Assembly (NCBI GenBank): GCA_009778655.1
Contig: WRFZ01000172.1
Span: forward strand, 1-46,783
From: Candidatus Azobacteroides sp.
GTDB lineage: Bacteria > Bacteroidota > Bacteroidia > Bacteroidales > Azobacteroidaceae
Length of the DNA: 46,783 bases
Direction: 5' to 3'
Shown here piece by piece: positions 8,346 through 17,855 of the stretch. The notes beneath the pieces are model-generated. The model was not told where the DNA came from and did no database searches. It saw only the letters and a list, made by a program, of their open reading frames with translations. The translations under genes were made by a program, and so were the position numbers. Each line of letters opens with the position of its first letter. Positions within the stretch are counted from its first letter, which is position 1.

Positions 8346-9383
8346 TTAATCCGTGATTGAAATTTTCATTCCCTCGCTTATTTTTTGAAACCCTTCGACA
8401 ATGATTTTGTTGCCTGCTTGAAGTCCTTCGGTAACTATAATTCCGTCGTTGGTCAAATTGCCCGGTTTAACAAAGCAGCGGCAGGCTGTGCTGTCTTTTG
8501 CCAGCCATACAAAACATCGGCCGTCAGGTGAAATTTGAATAGCGTTGTCGGGTATGACAAAGGCTGGCGTACCGGTTTCTCCAGCCAGAAAAACTTTACA
8601 AACCATTCCGGGCAATAAAATATTTTTCGATTTCATATTATTCATAATTCCGATTTTAACTTCGTAGGTGTGCGACAATACATTGGCGGAAACGCCTTTT
8701 ATTTCGATTTTGCCGGTAAAAACGGCGTTGTTAAGCGCGGAAACGACAACGCTTGCCTCTTGTCCGATTTGAATACGGCCGATTTCGTTTTCCGGCACGG
8801 GAAATTTTATATTTACTTTATCCACTGTCAGAAGTCTGAAGGCCGCTATTCCCGGCATCGCATTCGTACCGACTTCAATGTTACGGAAGGCAATCGCGCC
8901 GTCGCTCGGCGCATACATTTTGCAGTCGTCCAGCGATTTTTTGCTAATGGCAACCATTGATTTTGCTTGTTGCAAGCCGGTCTCTACTTCGACAAATTTA
9001 ATGTCGGGCAAACTGCCGCTCTCATGAACTTTTGCAAGTCGGTCGTAAGCATCTTGCGCCTGCGCGAGTTTTGCCAGCGAGGCATCATAGGCGTTTTGCA
9101 TCGTGGTCGTGTTGAGCGTGGCAAGCAGCTGTCCTTTTGTTACCAACTGCCCTTCGGATACAAGCACCTGTTCTACCGTTCCCGTACCCGAAAACGAAAG
9201 TGAAACGCCAACCGATTCTTCCACCGTACCGACATACATTTTTTCGCTTGCCGTTTGCGATGCGGTAATTTCCATTATTTTTACAGGTATGATTTTTTCC
9301 TGCACTTGCGTTTTTTGTTTAGAACAGGCGGCAAAGGCACACAGCAATACTGCCGCAACAATTAATTTCAAACAGTTATTCAT
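8346..9383 (-). CDS. RND efflux periplasmic adaptor (membrane fusion lipoprotein)
   Basis: This 345-residue protein is first in the operon. Its N-terminus is a lipoprotein signal (LLCAFAAC, Cys20), so it should be anchored by a lipid, as AcrA-type adaptors are. The order is a biotinyl-lipoyl half-motif (VEQVLVSEGQLVTKGQLLATL), an alpha-helical hairpin (about 95-145), the second lipoyl half (MYAPSDGAIAFRNIEVG), a beta-barrel and a membrane-proximal domain (IIVEGFQKISEGMKI). It bridges the RND pump and TolC. The promoter lies at 9478-9507, overlapping the 3' end of dxr. No regulator gene is adjacent, so expression control is not evident. Confidence 0.92.
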   Translation of the reverse strand: MNNCLKLIVAAVLLCAFAACSKQKTQVQEKIIPVKIMEITASQTASEKMYVGTVEESVGVSLSFSGTGTVEQVLVSEGQLVTKGQLLATLNTTTMQNAYDASLAKLAQAQDAYDRLAKVHESGSLPDIKFVEVETGLQQAKSMVAISKKSLDDCKMYAPSDGAIAFRNIEVGTNAMPGIAAFRLLTVDKVNIKFPVPENEIGRIQIGQEASVVVSALNNAVFTGKIEIKGVSANVLSHTYEVKIGIMNNMKSKNILLPGMVCKVFLAGETGTPAFVIPDNAIQISPDGRCFVWLAKDSTACRCFVKPGNLTNDGIIVTEGLQAGNKIIVEGFQKISEGMKISITD

Positions 9384-9477
9384 TATTATTGATTTTGTTA
9401 TTTCATCTTATCCGCATTTTCAAAGCATACCGAGACACCGGCAAAAACCCGTCAAAGAAAACGGAAATGCCGCCCGG

Positions 9478-9507
9478 CAAATATAAAAATGCTTCCCGTT
9501 TTTTCAA
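9478..9507 (-). promoter_or_regulatory. Promoter of the RND efflux operon
   Basis: TTG (9505-9507) and TATATTTG (9478-9485) are separated by exactly 19 nt on the minus strand, the same geometry as at 1220-1249. The element overlaps the last codon and stop of dxr. The leader to the adaptor start is about 90 nt. Confidence 0.85.
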
Positions 9508-10670
9508 ATTGCCTTTATTATCTCCTCCGCTTTTCGTCGAGCTTCCGCATCGGTTTGAACATAGCTTTCCCAATCGGGTGAAGCAATGAACGAAACTTCT
9601 TCCATGGTTTGCTCAATTATTTCACTCACTGCCGGAAATTTGATTTTGTCTTCTAAAAAACCGGCTACAACAATTTCATTCGCTGCATTAAGTATGCAAG
9701 GCATATTTCCTCCTTTCCGGACGGCTCGGTATACCAATTCCAAGCAACGAAACCGGTTTTTGTCCGGCTCTTCAAATGTTAAAATCGGGACTCGATTGAA
9801 ATCCAATCGCTCAAAATCCGAATCAATCCGTTTCGGATAGGCTAAGGCATACTGAATCGGCAGACGCATATCGGGTAAACCCATTTGCGCTTTGATGGAA
9901 GAATCCCGAAATTGAACCATCGAATGAATAATGGATTGCGGATGAACAACGATTTGGATTTGGTCGGTAGTCAAACCGAAAAGCCATTTGGCTTCAATCA
10001 TTTCAAAACCTTTGTTCATTAAAGTTGCCGAATCAATGGTAATTTTAGCGCCCATATTCCAGTTGGGATGCTTCAACGCTTCTTTTGAGGTTACCTGCGC
10101 CAATTGCTCCGAAGAAAAAGTGCGGAAAGGTCCTCCGGAAGCCGTCAGTATTATTTTTTCGATCGGATTGTTCCGTTCTCCCGCCAAACATTGAAAGATG
10201 GCCGAATGTTCCGAATCAACCGGCAGAATGGGAACTTGTTTTTCCGCAGCCAATCGAGTGACTAAATCGCCGGCTACGACCAATGTTTCTTTGTTGGCTA
10301 AAGCGATCGCTTTTCCGGCCCGAATTGCGCTTAACGTTGGCTTTAATCCCGAATAGCCGACCATAGCCGTTAAAACCATTTGAATAGGTTCGGCTTGAAC
10401 AACCTGCGACAAAGCATCTTCGCCTGCCCAAACTTTAATCGGCAGATGACTGAGCGCTTCTTTTAAACGAGGATATTTTTGTTTATCGGCGATAACCACC
10501 ATTTCCGGCAAAAATTCCAGCGCTTGCTTAATCAACAGTTCTACTTTTTGGTTTGCTGTAAGTGCATAGATTTCAAATAAATCCGCATGCTTACGAATTA
10601 CGTCCAGCGCTTGAGTTCCGATGGATCCGGTTGAACCCAAAATCGCTATTTGCCTCTTATCGTCGTGCAT
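9504..10670 (-). CDS. dxr: 1-deoxy-D-xylulose 5-phosphate reductoisomerase
   Basis: This 388-residue enzyme of the MEP isoprenoid pathway converts DXP and NADPH to 2-C-methyl-D-erythritol 4-phosphate. The NADPH-binding loop GSTGSIGTQ lies at residues 12-20. ANKETLVVAGD and the metal-ligand segment PVDSEHSAIFQ follow, then LTASGGPFR and NWNMGAKITIDSATLMNKG with the remaining metal and substrate residues. Length and motifs are normal. Its ATG overlaps the stop of the M23 peptidase gene by one base (TAATG), indicating translational coupling in the long minus-strand operon. Confidence 0.97.
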   Translation of the reverse strand: MHDDKRQIAILGSTGSIGTQALDVIRKHADLFEIYALTANQKVELLIKQALEFLPEMVVIADKQKYPRLKEALSHLPIKVWAGEDALSQVVQAEPIQMVLTAMVGYSGLKPTLSAIRAGKAIALANKETLVVAGDLVTRLAAEKQVPILPVDSEHSAIFQCLAGERNNPIEKIILTASGGPFRTFSSEQLAQVTSKEALKHPNWNMGAKITIDSATLMNKGFEMIEAKWLFGLTTDQIQIVVHPQSIIHSMVQFRDSSIKAQMGLPDMRLPIQYALAYPKRIDSDFERLDFNRVPILTFEEPDKNRFRCLELVYRAVRKGGNMPCILNAANEIVVAGFLEDKIKFPAVSEIIEQTMEEVSFIASPDWESYVQTDAEARRKAEEIIKAI

Positions 10671-11533
10671 TAATTAAAATTTATATATTCGATGGGATCA
10701 ACCGCTTTCCCTTTGTACCACAGTTCAAAATGAAGATGATCGCCGGTTGACAGATTCCCGGTGCTTCCTACGAGAGCAATCACTTCTCCTCCGAATACTT
10801 CATCACCTTCTTCTTTCAATAAGAGCGCATTGTGTTTATATACGGAAAGAAATCCGTTGGAATGTTGAATATGAATAACATATCCGAAATTAGCGTCAAA
10901 ACCGGCATAAATAACCGTTCCTTTCATCGTAGCCAAAACCGACTCTTGGGGCTTAGCCGCAATGTCTATGCCGTAATGTTTTTCCTTCAGATTGAAAGAC
11001 GAAGAAATAAGTCCTTTTACCGGCCTGTAAAAAAAAGCGTTATCCGAACGAAGCGAGGAAGTCTGCACAACATTCAGGTTATATTTTTCTTCTTCTTCAT
11101 AATTGCGAACAAAATCGGCCGTTTGTTTTGATTTTTCCAGATTGACATTCGAATTATCCTTAACGGAATCTACCTGACGAACTTGATCCACCTTCATATC
11201 TCCTCGTAAAATAGCGGTTACATTTTGCAAATATTTCGATTGGATAAATAATTGCTGTTGGAGTGAATCGGTCCTTAAAGCATTATCAATCATCTCTTGA
11301 CGAATTTCAGAATCCAAATATCCGGGTAAATAATTGCGGATAGGCGTTTTAATAATAACGATTGCGGTAAGCGTAATCAAAAAGACTACAAAAACAGCCA
11401 AAGTCAACAACCCGGAAAGTCTGGATAAGCGTAATGCAAATACTTCTTCCAATGTATTCTCATTCAAAAAAGACAGCTTGTATTTGAAGCGCATCTTTTT
11501 CCAAAACGCCATATCTTTTGAAATACCTTTCAT
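10670..11533 (-). CDS. Membrane-anchored M23 (LytM) peptidase
   Basis: In this 287-residue protein an N-terminal cytoplasmic stretch precedes one transmembrane helix (about 40-65). A short coiled coil follows, then a C-terminal LytM domain with the zinc ligands H186-x3-D190 and the H266-L-H268 pair (DHLHFEL), so the active site looks complete. M23 enzymes cut peptidoglycan cross-links or serve as regulators; with intact residues this one is probably a DD- or LD-type endopeptidase acting in the periplasm. It overlaps the S46 peptidase gene upstream by ATGA and dxr downstream by one base. Confidence 0.9.
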   Translation of the reverse strand: MKGISKDMAFWKKMRFKYKLSFLNENTLEEVFALRLSRLSGLLTLAVFVVFLITLTAIVIIKTPIRNYLPGYLDSEIRQEMIDNALRTDSLQQQLFIQSKYLQNVTAILRGDMKVDQVRQVDSVKDNSNVNLEKSKQTADFVRNYEEEEKYNLNVVQTSSLRSDNAFFYRPVKGLISSSFNLKEKHYGIDIAAKPQESVLATMKGTVIYAGFDANFGYVIHIQHSNGFLSVYKHNALLLKEEGDEVFGGEVIALVGSTGNLSTGDHLHFELWYKGKAVDPIEYINFN

Positions 11534-13653
11534 TCGATATTCAATTCATCCAACAATCGCCGACAATGACCCCATTGATCAATTATATACAGTATGTAGC
11601 GAATATCAACGCCGATACATCTTTGAACATCCGTTTCGAAAGCAATATCACCGCTCATGGCTTCCCAATTTCCGTCGAATGCAAGTCCCAACAAACGTCC
11701 TTTTCCGTCGAAAATCGGACTGCCGGAATTTCCGCCGGTAATATCGTTATTCGTCAGAAAATCAACATTGATATCTCCTTTTCCGTTCGCATAGCGTCCG
11801 AAATCTTTTTTTCCGAGAAGTTCCAAAATTTCCGGTTGAACATCAAATTCATAGTCATCTTTCACATACTTTTCAAAGATGCCTTTCGTAGTCGTGAAAT
11901 ATTCGTACCACGCTCCGTCATAAGGTACATAGCCGCCAACGCTTCCATAGCTCATCCGCATGGTAAAATTGGCGTCGGAAGGAAAGTTCACTTCCGGTTC
12001 CATCTCTTGCAATCCGGCAAAAAACAACCGCTCTTCTTTGAGAATATCGTAACGATTCTTCGAAACGGCATCACGCAGAGCAGTCAGTTGTTTCTGTACC
12101 GATTGTGCCAATTGAACGGCCGGGTCTTTTTCCAAATTTTTGATTTTTTTCGGATTCAGAAGCGTTCCTTTTAATTTTTCTTGATAGGGTACAATTGATT
12201 TCTTGAACAAATCGTTGGAATATCTCGCGTAATTTCCTTTGTATTTTTTATCTATCATTGCATAAATATCCGGAAGATTTTGTGCCGGCACACGTTCTTT
12301 CACAATCCGGAGCATTGCAGTCAGCACTTTCTCGTCAAGGGCCGGTTCATAATCTTTGTATGCCGGAAGCAACCGTTTTTCATAAAGAACCGACAGGCTA
12401 TCTTGTTTCGTATTTGCATCCGCATTGGCAAGAGTGGCAAAACGAATGATTTCCGCTCCGCCGGTAAATGCTTCGGTCAGATACGTAAGAATGCGTTGCG
12501 CTTCGTCGGTCGAGATATAGGCGTTTTCCAACCGATCGAGAACTTCTCCGTAAGCGGCTTTTTTATCGGGATTCGCATTTAACCACTTGCGAAACTCCTG
12601 TTCGAGCGCCTGTTTTCGTTCGATGACATGCATGCGTTCGAGTCCCCGATTCATGCCGATGGAATTTTTCCAGTAATTGGAACTGCCCGAATATTTGGAT
12701 GCGTATTTAATCTTAACGGCTTCGGATTCCATCATGGCTTTCTGCCAGATTTCCTGCTTGATGCCGCGAACTTCAATGCGCGGTTCATTAGCGCTTTTGA
12801 TGCGTTGTTCCACTCCCCAAGAAGTTAAATAGCGGGCGGTTCGTCCCGGAAAGCCGATGGTCATCGCATATGAATTTTTGTCATATCCTTCGACGGATAC
12901 TTTAGAAAAGAATTTGGGTTTGTAAGGAACATTTTCTTTTTGATAGCCCCGTTTTTTATCCGGATTCGCATAAGCGCGGAAAATGCTGAAATCTCCCGTC
13001 TGGCGGGGCCACATCCAATTGTCGGTATCCCCTCCGAATTTACCGATAGACGATGGCGGGGCAAAAACCAAGCGAACGTCGGTTATTTCTTCGTAAAGAT
13101 TCAAGTAATAAGCATTGTTGGCAAAATACGCATTTACTCGCGCCATCACGGCGTTTTCTTGATCTGTATATTGTTTAACCAATTGATTCGAAGCTTTTTC
13201 AATTGCCTTTGTTCGTTCTTCTTCCGTCATGGTATCGCTCACTCCGGCAAGTACTTCCGGCGTGACATCCACCGTCTTTATCAAATAATAAACAGAAAGA
13301 TCGGGAATCGGGAGTTCTTCTTCCGGGGTTCGGGCGACAAAACCGTCGCGCAGATAATTGTGTTCGACCGAACTTTGGGATTGGATAGCGCCATATCCGC
13401 AATGGTGATTGGTAAAAATCAAGCCTTTATCGGATACGGTGATACCGGTGCATCCGCCGCCAAAAATCACTACCGCATCTTTCAGAGAGGGCTGAATCGT
13501 ATCGTACAATTGTTCGGGATTTAATTGAAACCCTAATTCTCTCATTCGCTTCCAATTCGTTTCTTTCAATTGATTCAACATCCACATTCCCTCATCGGCA
13601 TGAATGACAGAACATAAACAAAGGGAAATTAATAACCCCGTAATTCGTTTCAT
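11530..13653 (-). CDS. S46-family dipeptidyl peptidase, DPP7 type
   Basis: This 707-residue periplasmic serine exopeptidase starts with a signal peptide (cleavage near HADEGMW). It is a double-beta-barrel peptidase with the catalytic His in TNHHCGY (83-84), the Asp in the DNWMWPRQTGDF block (211-222), and Ser643 in GGNSGSP. The residue 18 positions after the Ser is Gly661 (FDGNW). In characterised S46 enzymes Gly at this position is found in DPP7, which prefers hydrophobic P1, while Arg marks the Asp/Glu-specific DPP11. It releases dipeptides for an asaccharolytic or protein-feeding metabolism and shares the operon with a C69 dipeptidase. Confidence 0.93.
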   Translation of the reverse strand: MKRITGLLISLCLCSVIHADEGMWMLNQLKETNWKRMRELGFQLNPEQLYDTIQPSLKDAVVIFGGGCTGITVSDKGLIFTNHHCGYGAIQSQSSVEHNYLRDGFVARTPEEELPIPDLSVYYLIKTVDVTPEVLAGVSDTMTEEERTKAIEKASNQLVKQYTDQENAVMARVNAYFANNAYYLNLYEEITDVRLVFAPPSSIGKFGGDTDNWMWPRQTGDFSIFRAYANPDKKRGYQKENVPYKPKFFSKVSVEGYDKNSYAMTIGFPGRTARYLTSWGVEQRIKSANEPRIEVRGIKQEIWQKAMMESEAVKIKYASKYSGSSNYWKNSIGMNRGLERMHVIERKQALEQEFRKWLNANPDKKAAYGEVLDRLENAYISTDEAQRILTYLTEAFTGGAEIIRFATLANADANTKQDSLSVLYEKRLLPAYKDYEPALDEKVLTAMLRIVKERVPAQNLPDIYAMIDKKYKGNYARYSNDLFKKSIVPYQEKLKGTLLNPKKIKNLEKDPAVQLAQSVQKQLTALRDAVSKNRYDILKEERLFFAGLQEMEPEVNFPSDANFTMRMSYGSVGGYVPYDGAWYEYFTTTKGIFEKYVKDDYEFDVQPEILELLGKKDFGRYANGKGDINVDFLTNNDITGGNSGSPIFDGKGRLLGLAFDGNWEAMSGDIAFETDVQRCIGVDIRYILYIIDQWGHCRRLLDELNIE

Positions 13654-13678
13654 ATGTTTTATTTGTATAATTAAGTTA

Positions 13679-14359
13679 TTAAACGCATATCTCTGTCAGA
13701 AAATTGTAAAAAGGCTGCATTAAAGTAAATTCATCGGATAAATGTTTTGCAAATCCTTCATCGAACAGCTCTTTCCCAATCGGACAGATTTTATAAAGAT
13801 AAATGTTTTTCCGTTGAAACCAAGTTTGAAAATAATCCGGCAGCGAATTGTTTATCGGCCGTTTGTATTCGTCTCCACCGAGAACAAACCGATGCTTGCC
13901 GACTAAGTTTTCCGTCATTTGTCGGAAAGATTCCGGTTCATACTCCATTTTGGCCCGATATTCATCCATTATGTTTTTCTTCGCCATGTACAAACCCATT
14001 CCGTATTGATAAGAATCCGAAGTAATTTCCATATAGAATCCGGGAAAACCTTCCCAATTCGGTACAATTCGTTGAAACATAATCCACATATTGGTTTTAT
14101 AGGGCGACTTGTCCGCTGAAAAACGAATATCCCGATAAATCCGGGAAATAGTTTTATTGGGACGGAAATCCATTTGAGAATCTATGGAATACATGACCGG
14201 CGTCATGGCGAGTACTAAAGCTCTTAACGGCAACAATACCTCATGCTCATAAACCGGCTTGTGTTCTTCAAACCATGGTTTATAATTGTTTTCTTTCAAG
14301 CCGGCGAAGAAGTCAAAAGTTGCTTGCGTAAAGCCGGTGAATTTTTGTATTTCTTTCAT
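13679..14359 (-). CDS. DUF2461 family protein
   Basis: This 226-residue cytoplasmic protein opens with FTGFTQATFDFFAGLKENNYKPWFEEHKP and contains RIYRDIRFSADKSPYKTN. Both blocks define DUF2461 (the TIGR02453 group). No catalytic function is established for the family. It is sandwiched between the phosphohexomutase gene (2-nt gap) and the S46 peptidase gene (25-nt gap), so it is cotranscribed with them. Confidence 0.88.
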   Translation of the reverse strand: MKEIQKFTGFTQATFDFFAGLKENNYKPWFEEHKPVYEHEVLLPLRALVLAMTPVMYSIDSQMDFRPNKTISRIYRDIRFSADKSPYKTNMWIMFQRIVPNWEGFPGFYMEITSDSYQYGMGLYMAKKNIMDEYRAKMEYEPESFRQMTENLVGKHRFVLGGDEYKRPINNSLPDYFQTWFQRKNIYLYKICPIGKELFDEGFAKHLSDEFTLMQPFYNFLTEICV

Positions 14360-14361
14360 AT

Positions 14362-16110
14362 TTATATCCCCAACGACCGGCGGACTTCTCCGATTTTCAC
14401 TTCGGCAGCCGCTTCGGCAGTCGCTAACTCTTCATGTGAAGCCACTTTACTGTGAATTTCAATATAAAATTTAATTTTAGGCTCGGTTCCGGAAGGACGA
14501 ATCGAGACCTTTGTTTGATCTTCGGTGAAATATTGCAGCACATTGGAAGTTGTCGGCATATCAAGCGAAACGGACTCATTGTCAAGTAAATCTTTCCCGA
14601 TCAATTTGACAAAGTCTTTAATGAAAATCACTTTCGAACCGGCAATTTCGCGCATCGGTTTTTCGCGGAAATTTTTCATCATGGCTTCGATTTCTTCCGC
14701 ACCCGATTTTCCTTTTCTGACCACCGAGATGCCTTTTTCTTTTGAAAATCCGTATTCCACGTAAATATCCTGCAACAACCGGTAAAGGGTTTTGCCGTTG
14801 TCGGCTGCCCATGCCGCAATTTCGGCCAAGAGCATACAAGCGGAAACCGCATCTTTATCGCGAACAAAATCTTCCGCCAAGAAACCGTAACTTTCTTCTC
14901 CGCCTCCTATATAGATTTTCTTTCCTTCGTTTTTACGCATCACATCGGCAATCCATTTGAATCCGGTGTAACAATCGTACATTTTGATACCGTTCTTTTT
15001 GGCTATACTTTCAACCGACTCGGTCGAAACAATCGTTTTCACTACGTATTCTTTTCCGGTTAATTTACCGGTTTCCCTCCAACGGGTAATTAAATAATAG
15101 ATGAAAATCAACAGGGTTTGATTCCCGTTCAGTAAGACAAATTCGCCGGCTTCATTGCGAACGGCAGCCCCTACCCTATCGGCATCGGGATCGGATGCCA
15201 TCACCAAGTCGGCGCCGGTTTCAATCGCTTTTTCGACAGCCATTTTCAAAGCAGCCGGTTCTTCGGGATTCGGTGAAACTACAGTCGGAAAATCGCCGCT
15301 GACGACATCTTGTTCGGGAACATGGATAATATTCGTGAAACCCATTGCTTTCAAAGCAGCCGGTATTAATGTTCCGCCGGTACCGTGTAACGGGGTGTAA
15401 ACAATCTTTATTGTTTTTTGCCGCTCAATGGCTTCGGGAGAAAGAGAAATCGTCAATAAATCCCGGATGAACCGCTTATCAATGGTTTCATCCAAGATTT
15501 GAATCAAGGCCGGATTTCCTTTGAAATTAATTTCTTTGATTGAAGTTATCGCATTAACTTCGGCAATAATGTTATGATCGTGGGGTGAAATCACTTGAGC
15601 GCCGTCGTTCCAATAGGCTTTATATCCGTTATATTCTTTCGGATTATGAGAAGCGGTTATGATTATCCCGCTTTGGCATCCTAATGTACGAATGGCGTAA
15701 CTGACTTCCGGCGTCGGACGCAAATCGGGAAATAAATAGGCTTTGATTCCGTTGGCGGAAAAAATATCGGCGGAAATTTCCGCAAACCGACGGCTGTTGT
15801 TCCGACAATCGTGACCGATGACCACCTTGATTTCCGGTAAATCGGCAAATTCTTTTTTCAAATAATTGGCTAATCCTTGAGTTGCAGCGCCGACCGTGTA
15901 TTGATTCATCCGGTTTGAGCCTACGCCCATAATGCCTCGAAGCCCGCCGGTTCCAAATTCCAAATCCCGGTAAAAAGCATCAATCAAATCGGCCGGATCT
16001 TCTTTGTCTAATAATTCTTGCACACTTTTGCGAGTCGCCTCGTCATATTCCCGCGATAACCAAGCTTTGGCTTTCGCTTGTACTTGTTCTAACAATTTTT
16101 CTTCTTCCAT
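14362..16110 (-). CDS. Phosphoglucomutase/phosphomannomutase (alpha-D-phosphohexomutase)
   Basis: This 582-residue enzyme has all four signature loops of the superfamily: the phosphoserine loop TASHNPKEYNG with Ser154, the metal-binding loop DPDADR (307-312), the sugar-binding loop GGEESYGF (about 405-412), and the phosphate-binding loop RPSGTEPK near residue 545. It interconverts hexose 1- and 6-phosphates. The long form of about 580 residues is closer to PgcA/PGM2-like phosphoglucomutases than to GlmM. It starts 4 nt after the C69 peptidase gene. Confidence 0.94.
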   Translation of the reverse strand: MEEEKLLEQVQAKAKAWLSREYDEATRKSVQELLDKEDPADLIDAFYRDLEFGTGGLRGIMGVGSNRMNQYTVGAATQGLANYLKKEFADLPEIKVVIGHDCRNNSRRFAEISADIFSANGIKAYLFPDLRPTPEVSYAIRTLGCQSGIIITASHNPKEYNGYKAYWNDGAQVISPHDHNIIAEVNAITSIKEINFKGNPALIQILDETIDKRFIRDLLTISLSPEAIERQKTIKIVYTPLHGTGGTLIPAALKAMGFTNIIHVPEQDVVSGDFPTVVSPNPEEPAALKMAVEKAIETGADLVMASDPDADRVGAAVRNEAGEFVLLNGNQTLLIFIYYLITRWRETGKLTGKEYVVKTIVSTESVESIAKKNGIKMYDCYTGFKWIADVMRKNEGKKIYIGGGEESYGFLAEDFVRDKDAVSACMLLAEIAAWAADNGKTLYRLLQDIYVEYGFSKEKGISVVRKGKSGAEEIEAMMKNFREKPMREIAGSKVIFIKDFVKLIGKDLLDNESVSLDMPTTSNVLQYFTEDQTKVSIRPSGTEPKIKFYIEIHSKVASHEELATAEAAAEVKIGEVRRSLGI

Positions 16111-16114
16111 AATT

Positions 16115-17755
16115 CTATTGCAGTGTTTTTTCTTTTAACCATTCTCCTTTTTCTTCTACGATCGTTCGTAAATATTTATCATCAAATTTGGGGCGATTCG
16201 GATACTGCGAACCTCCGTATTCATTATGAATAAATTCTCCGTCTTTTTCTTTTTTAACGACTCCGTCCATATATTTGACAATCATGTATTCGCCCAATGA
16301 TTTCCATTCATCCGTCGCTTTTTGGGCAACCCCTATGCTGTAATCCGTCAAGAAGGCAACGGCCTGTTCTTTGTCTGTTGAAAGCAATTCTTTCGCTTTT
16401 TGTTCGACCGATTGCTGCGAAGTTAAATAACCGTCTTCCAACCGGTCCTGCAAAGTTTTCGCATCCGGGAGCATCTGATTGTAGCGGGCATAAGCCATAT
16501 TGGCAACCCAATTGTGAATCCAGAAAGCCGAAGTCCATGAAAAATGCGTAAAATCACCGTTCCCGACGCGATAACATTCCGGCGTTTGAGTCATGCAGGA
16601 ATACATCGGCGTATAAACGGTAAATCGCGCATCGTCAACGCCAAACCAGAAAACGCCGCCTATTTCATCGGGTAAATAATTCCGCATTTGCCCTACAAAA
16701 GTAAATCCCGTTTGTTGCGTCGAAGTCGGACGTTCAAAAGCATATTCGACACTGTCCACTTTCCACGATAGCGGATGAAAACGATAAGGAGACCCGAAAG
16801 GTCCTGCGCCTATATCCAAAGTCGGATCGAAAGGCGTTCCTTCGTAATGATCGCGCATACTTGCCATCATATCTTTTACGCTTAGTTTTCGGTTGGGTTT
16901 CACATACAACGGTATAGGTTCCGGATTTTCACCCATGATATAAGGAAGCCATTGTCCGGCATTGTCGGTATATTGGTTGAAAAAGCTCCAAACGCGAGCT
17001 TCGCAAAATCGCAATCCACTCCAATCCAACGGATTATAAGCATCGGCAAAACTAAATTCATTATCTTTCCCGTTGAAATATCCTTTGGAACGAGCAAAAG
17101 AAATGACGTCCTTAGAATACAAGCAATTTTCTTTGTCATTTAGCGGGAATCGGTGGATTCGCGATTGATTGGCATGTGCAGCGATGCAATCGTCCGGAAT
17201 ACGAACGGCTACCCACACGGCGCCTTTATTTCCAACTCCTTTTCCAATCATTTCGAGTATCCAGACTTCGTTTTTATCCACAACCGAAAACGATTCGCCG
17301 CTGCTGCAATAACCGTAAGTCGCCACCAAATCGGTCATGAGTTGAATGGCTTCCCGCGCGGATTTCGATCGTTGCAAGGCTATATAAATGAGGCTTCCGT
17401 AATCCATTATCCCGGTCGAATCAATCAATTCGTTGCGACCGCCGTAAGTCGTTTCTCCAATGCAGAGTTGATGCTCATTCATGTTACCGATCACATTGTA
17501 TGTTTGGCTCGCCTGCGGAATTTTTCCCAAATACTTGCCGGAATCCCATTCTCGAACATCCATCCAAGTATTCGCCGGATAAGTCGCTGCCGGCCAGTGA
17601 TACAACTCGCCGTACAAGGAATACGAATCGGCCGAATAGGTAACCATCGTAGAACCGTCCACAGATGCGGCTTTACCGACTAAAAGATTGGTACAAGCCC
17701 AAGAAGAAATGATTGTAAAAATCATTCCCGTTAGTATCAATATTCTTTTTTTCAT
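16115..17755 (-). CDS. C69-family dipeptidase (PepD-like Ntn hydrolase)
   Basis: This 546-residue protein has a signal peptide followed immediately by the N-terminal nucleophile Cys21 in WACTNLLVGKAASVDGSTM, the family C69 hallmark. Cleavage after Ala20 would both export the protein and expose the catalytic Cys. The long C-terminal part matches secreted C69 enzymes of Bacteroidota. It should finish the digestion of dipeptides generated by DPP7, encoded three genes downstream. It is first in a six-gene minus-strand run ending with dxr; a promoter is visible at 17779-17807. Confidence 0.9.
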   Translation of the reverse strand: MKKRILILTGMIFTIISSWACTNLLVGKAASVDGSTMVTYSADSYSLYGELYHWPAATYPANTWMDVREWDSGKYLGKIPQASQTYNVIGNMNEHQLCIGETTYGGRNELIDSTGIMDYGSLIYIALQRSKSAREAIQLMTDLVATYGYCSSGESFSVVDKNEVWILEMIGKGVGNKGAVWVAVRIPDDCIAAHANQSRIHRFPLNDKENCLYSKDVISFARSKGYFNGKDNEFSFADAYNPLDWSGLRFCEARVWSFFNQYTDNAGQWLPYIMGENPEPIPLYVKPNRKLSVKDMMASMRDHYEGTPFDPTLDIGAGPFGSPYRFHPLSWKVDSVEYAFERPTSTQQTGFTFVGQMRNYLPDEIGGVFWFGVDDARFTVYTPMYSCMTQTPECYRVGNGDFTHFSWTSAFWIHNWVANMAYARYNQMLPDAKTLQDRLEDGYLTSQQSVEQKAKELLSTDKEQAVAFLTDYSIGVAQKATDEWKSLGEYMIVKYMDGVVKKEKDGEFIHNEYGGSQYPNRPKFDDKYLRTIVEEKGEWLKEKTLQ

Positions 17756-17778
17756 GTATTATATTATTTATCCGAATG

Positions 17779-17807
17779 CAAATTTACAAAAAAAAGACAC
17801 ATGACAA
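17779..17807 (-). promoter_or_regulatory. Promoter of the peptidase-dxr operon
   Basis: TAAATTTG (17779-17786) matches TAnnTTTG, with TTG (17805-17807) 18 nt upstream. It lies about 23 nt before the C69 start codon. Confidence 0.7.
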
Positions 17808-17855
17808 AAGATAAAACAAAACTCAGATTCATATTCACCGAATAAAATTATAAAA

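Noticed and set aside
11518-12174. 218-codon frame antisense to the S46 peptidase gene
   Set aside because: It covers the conserved catalytic Ser region on the other strand; its Ile/Phe-rich content is typical of a reverse-complement artefact.
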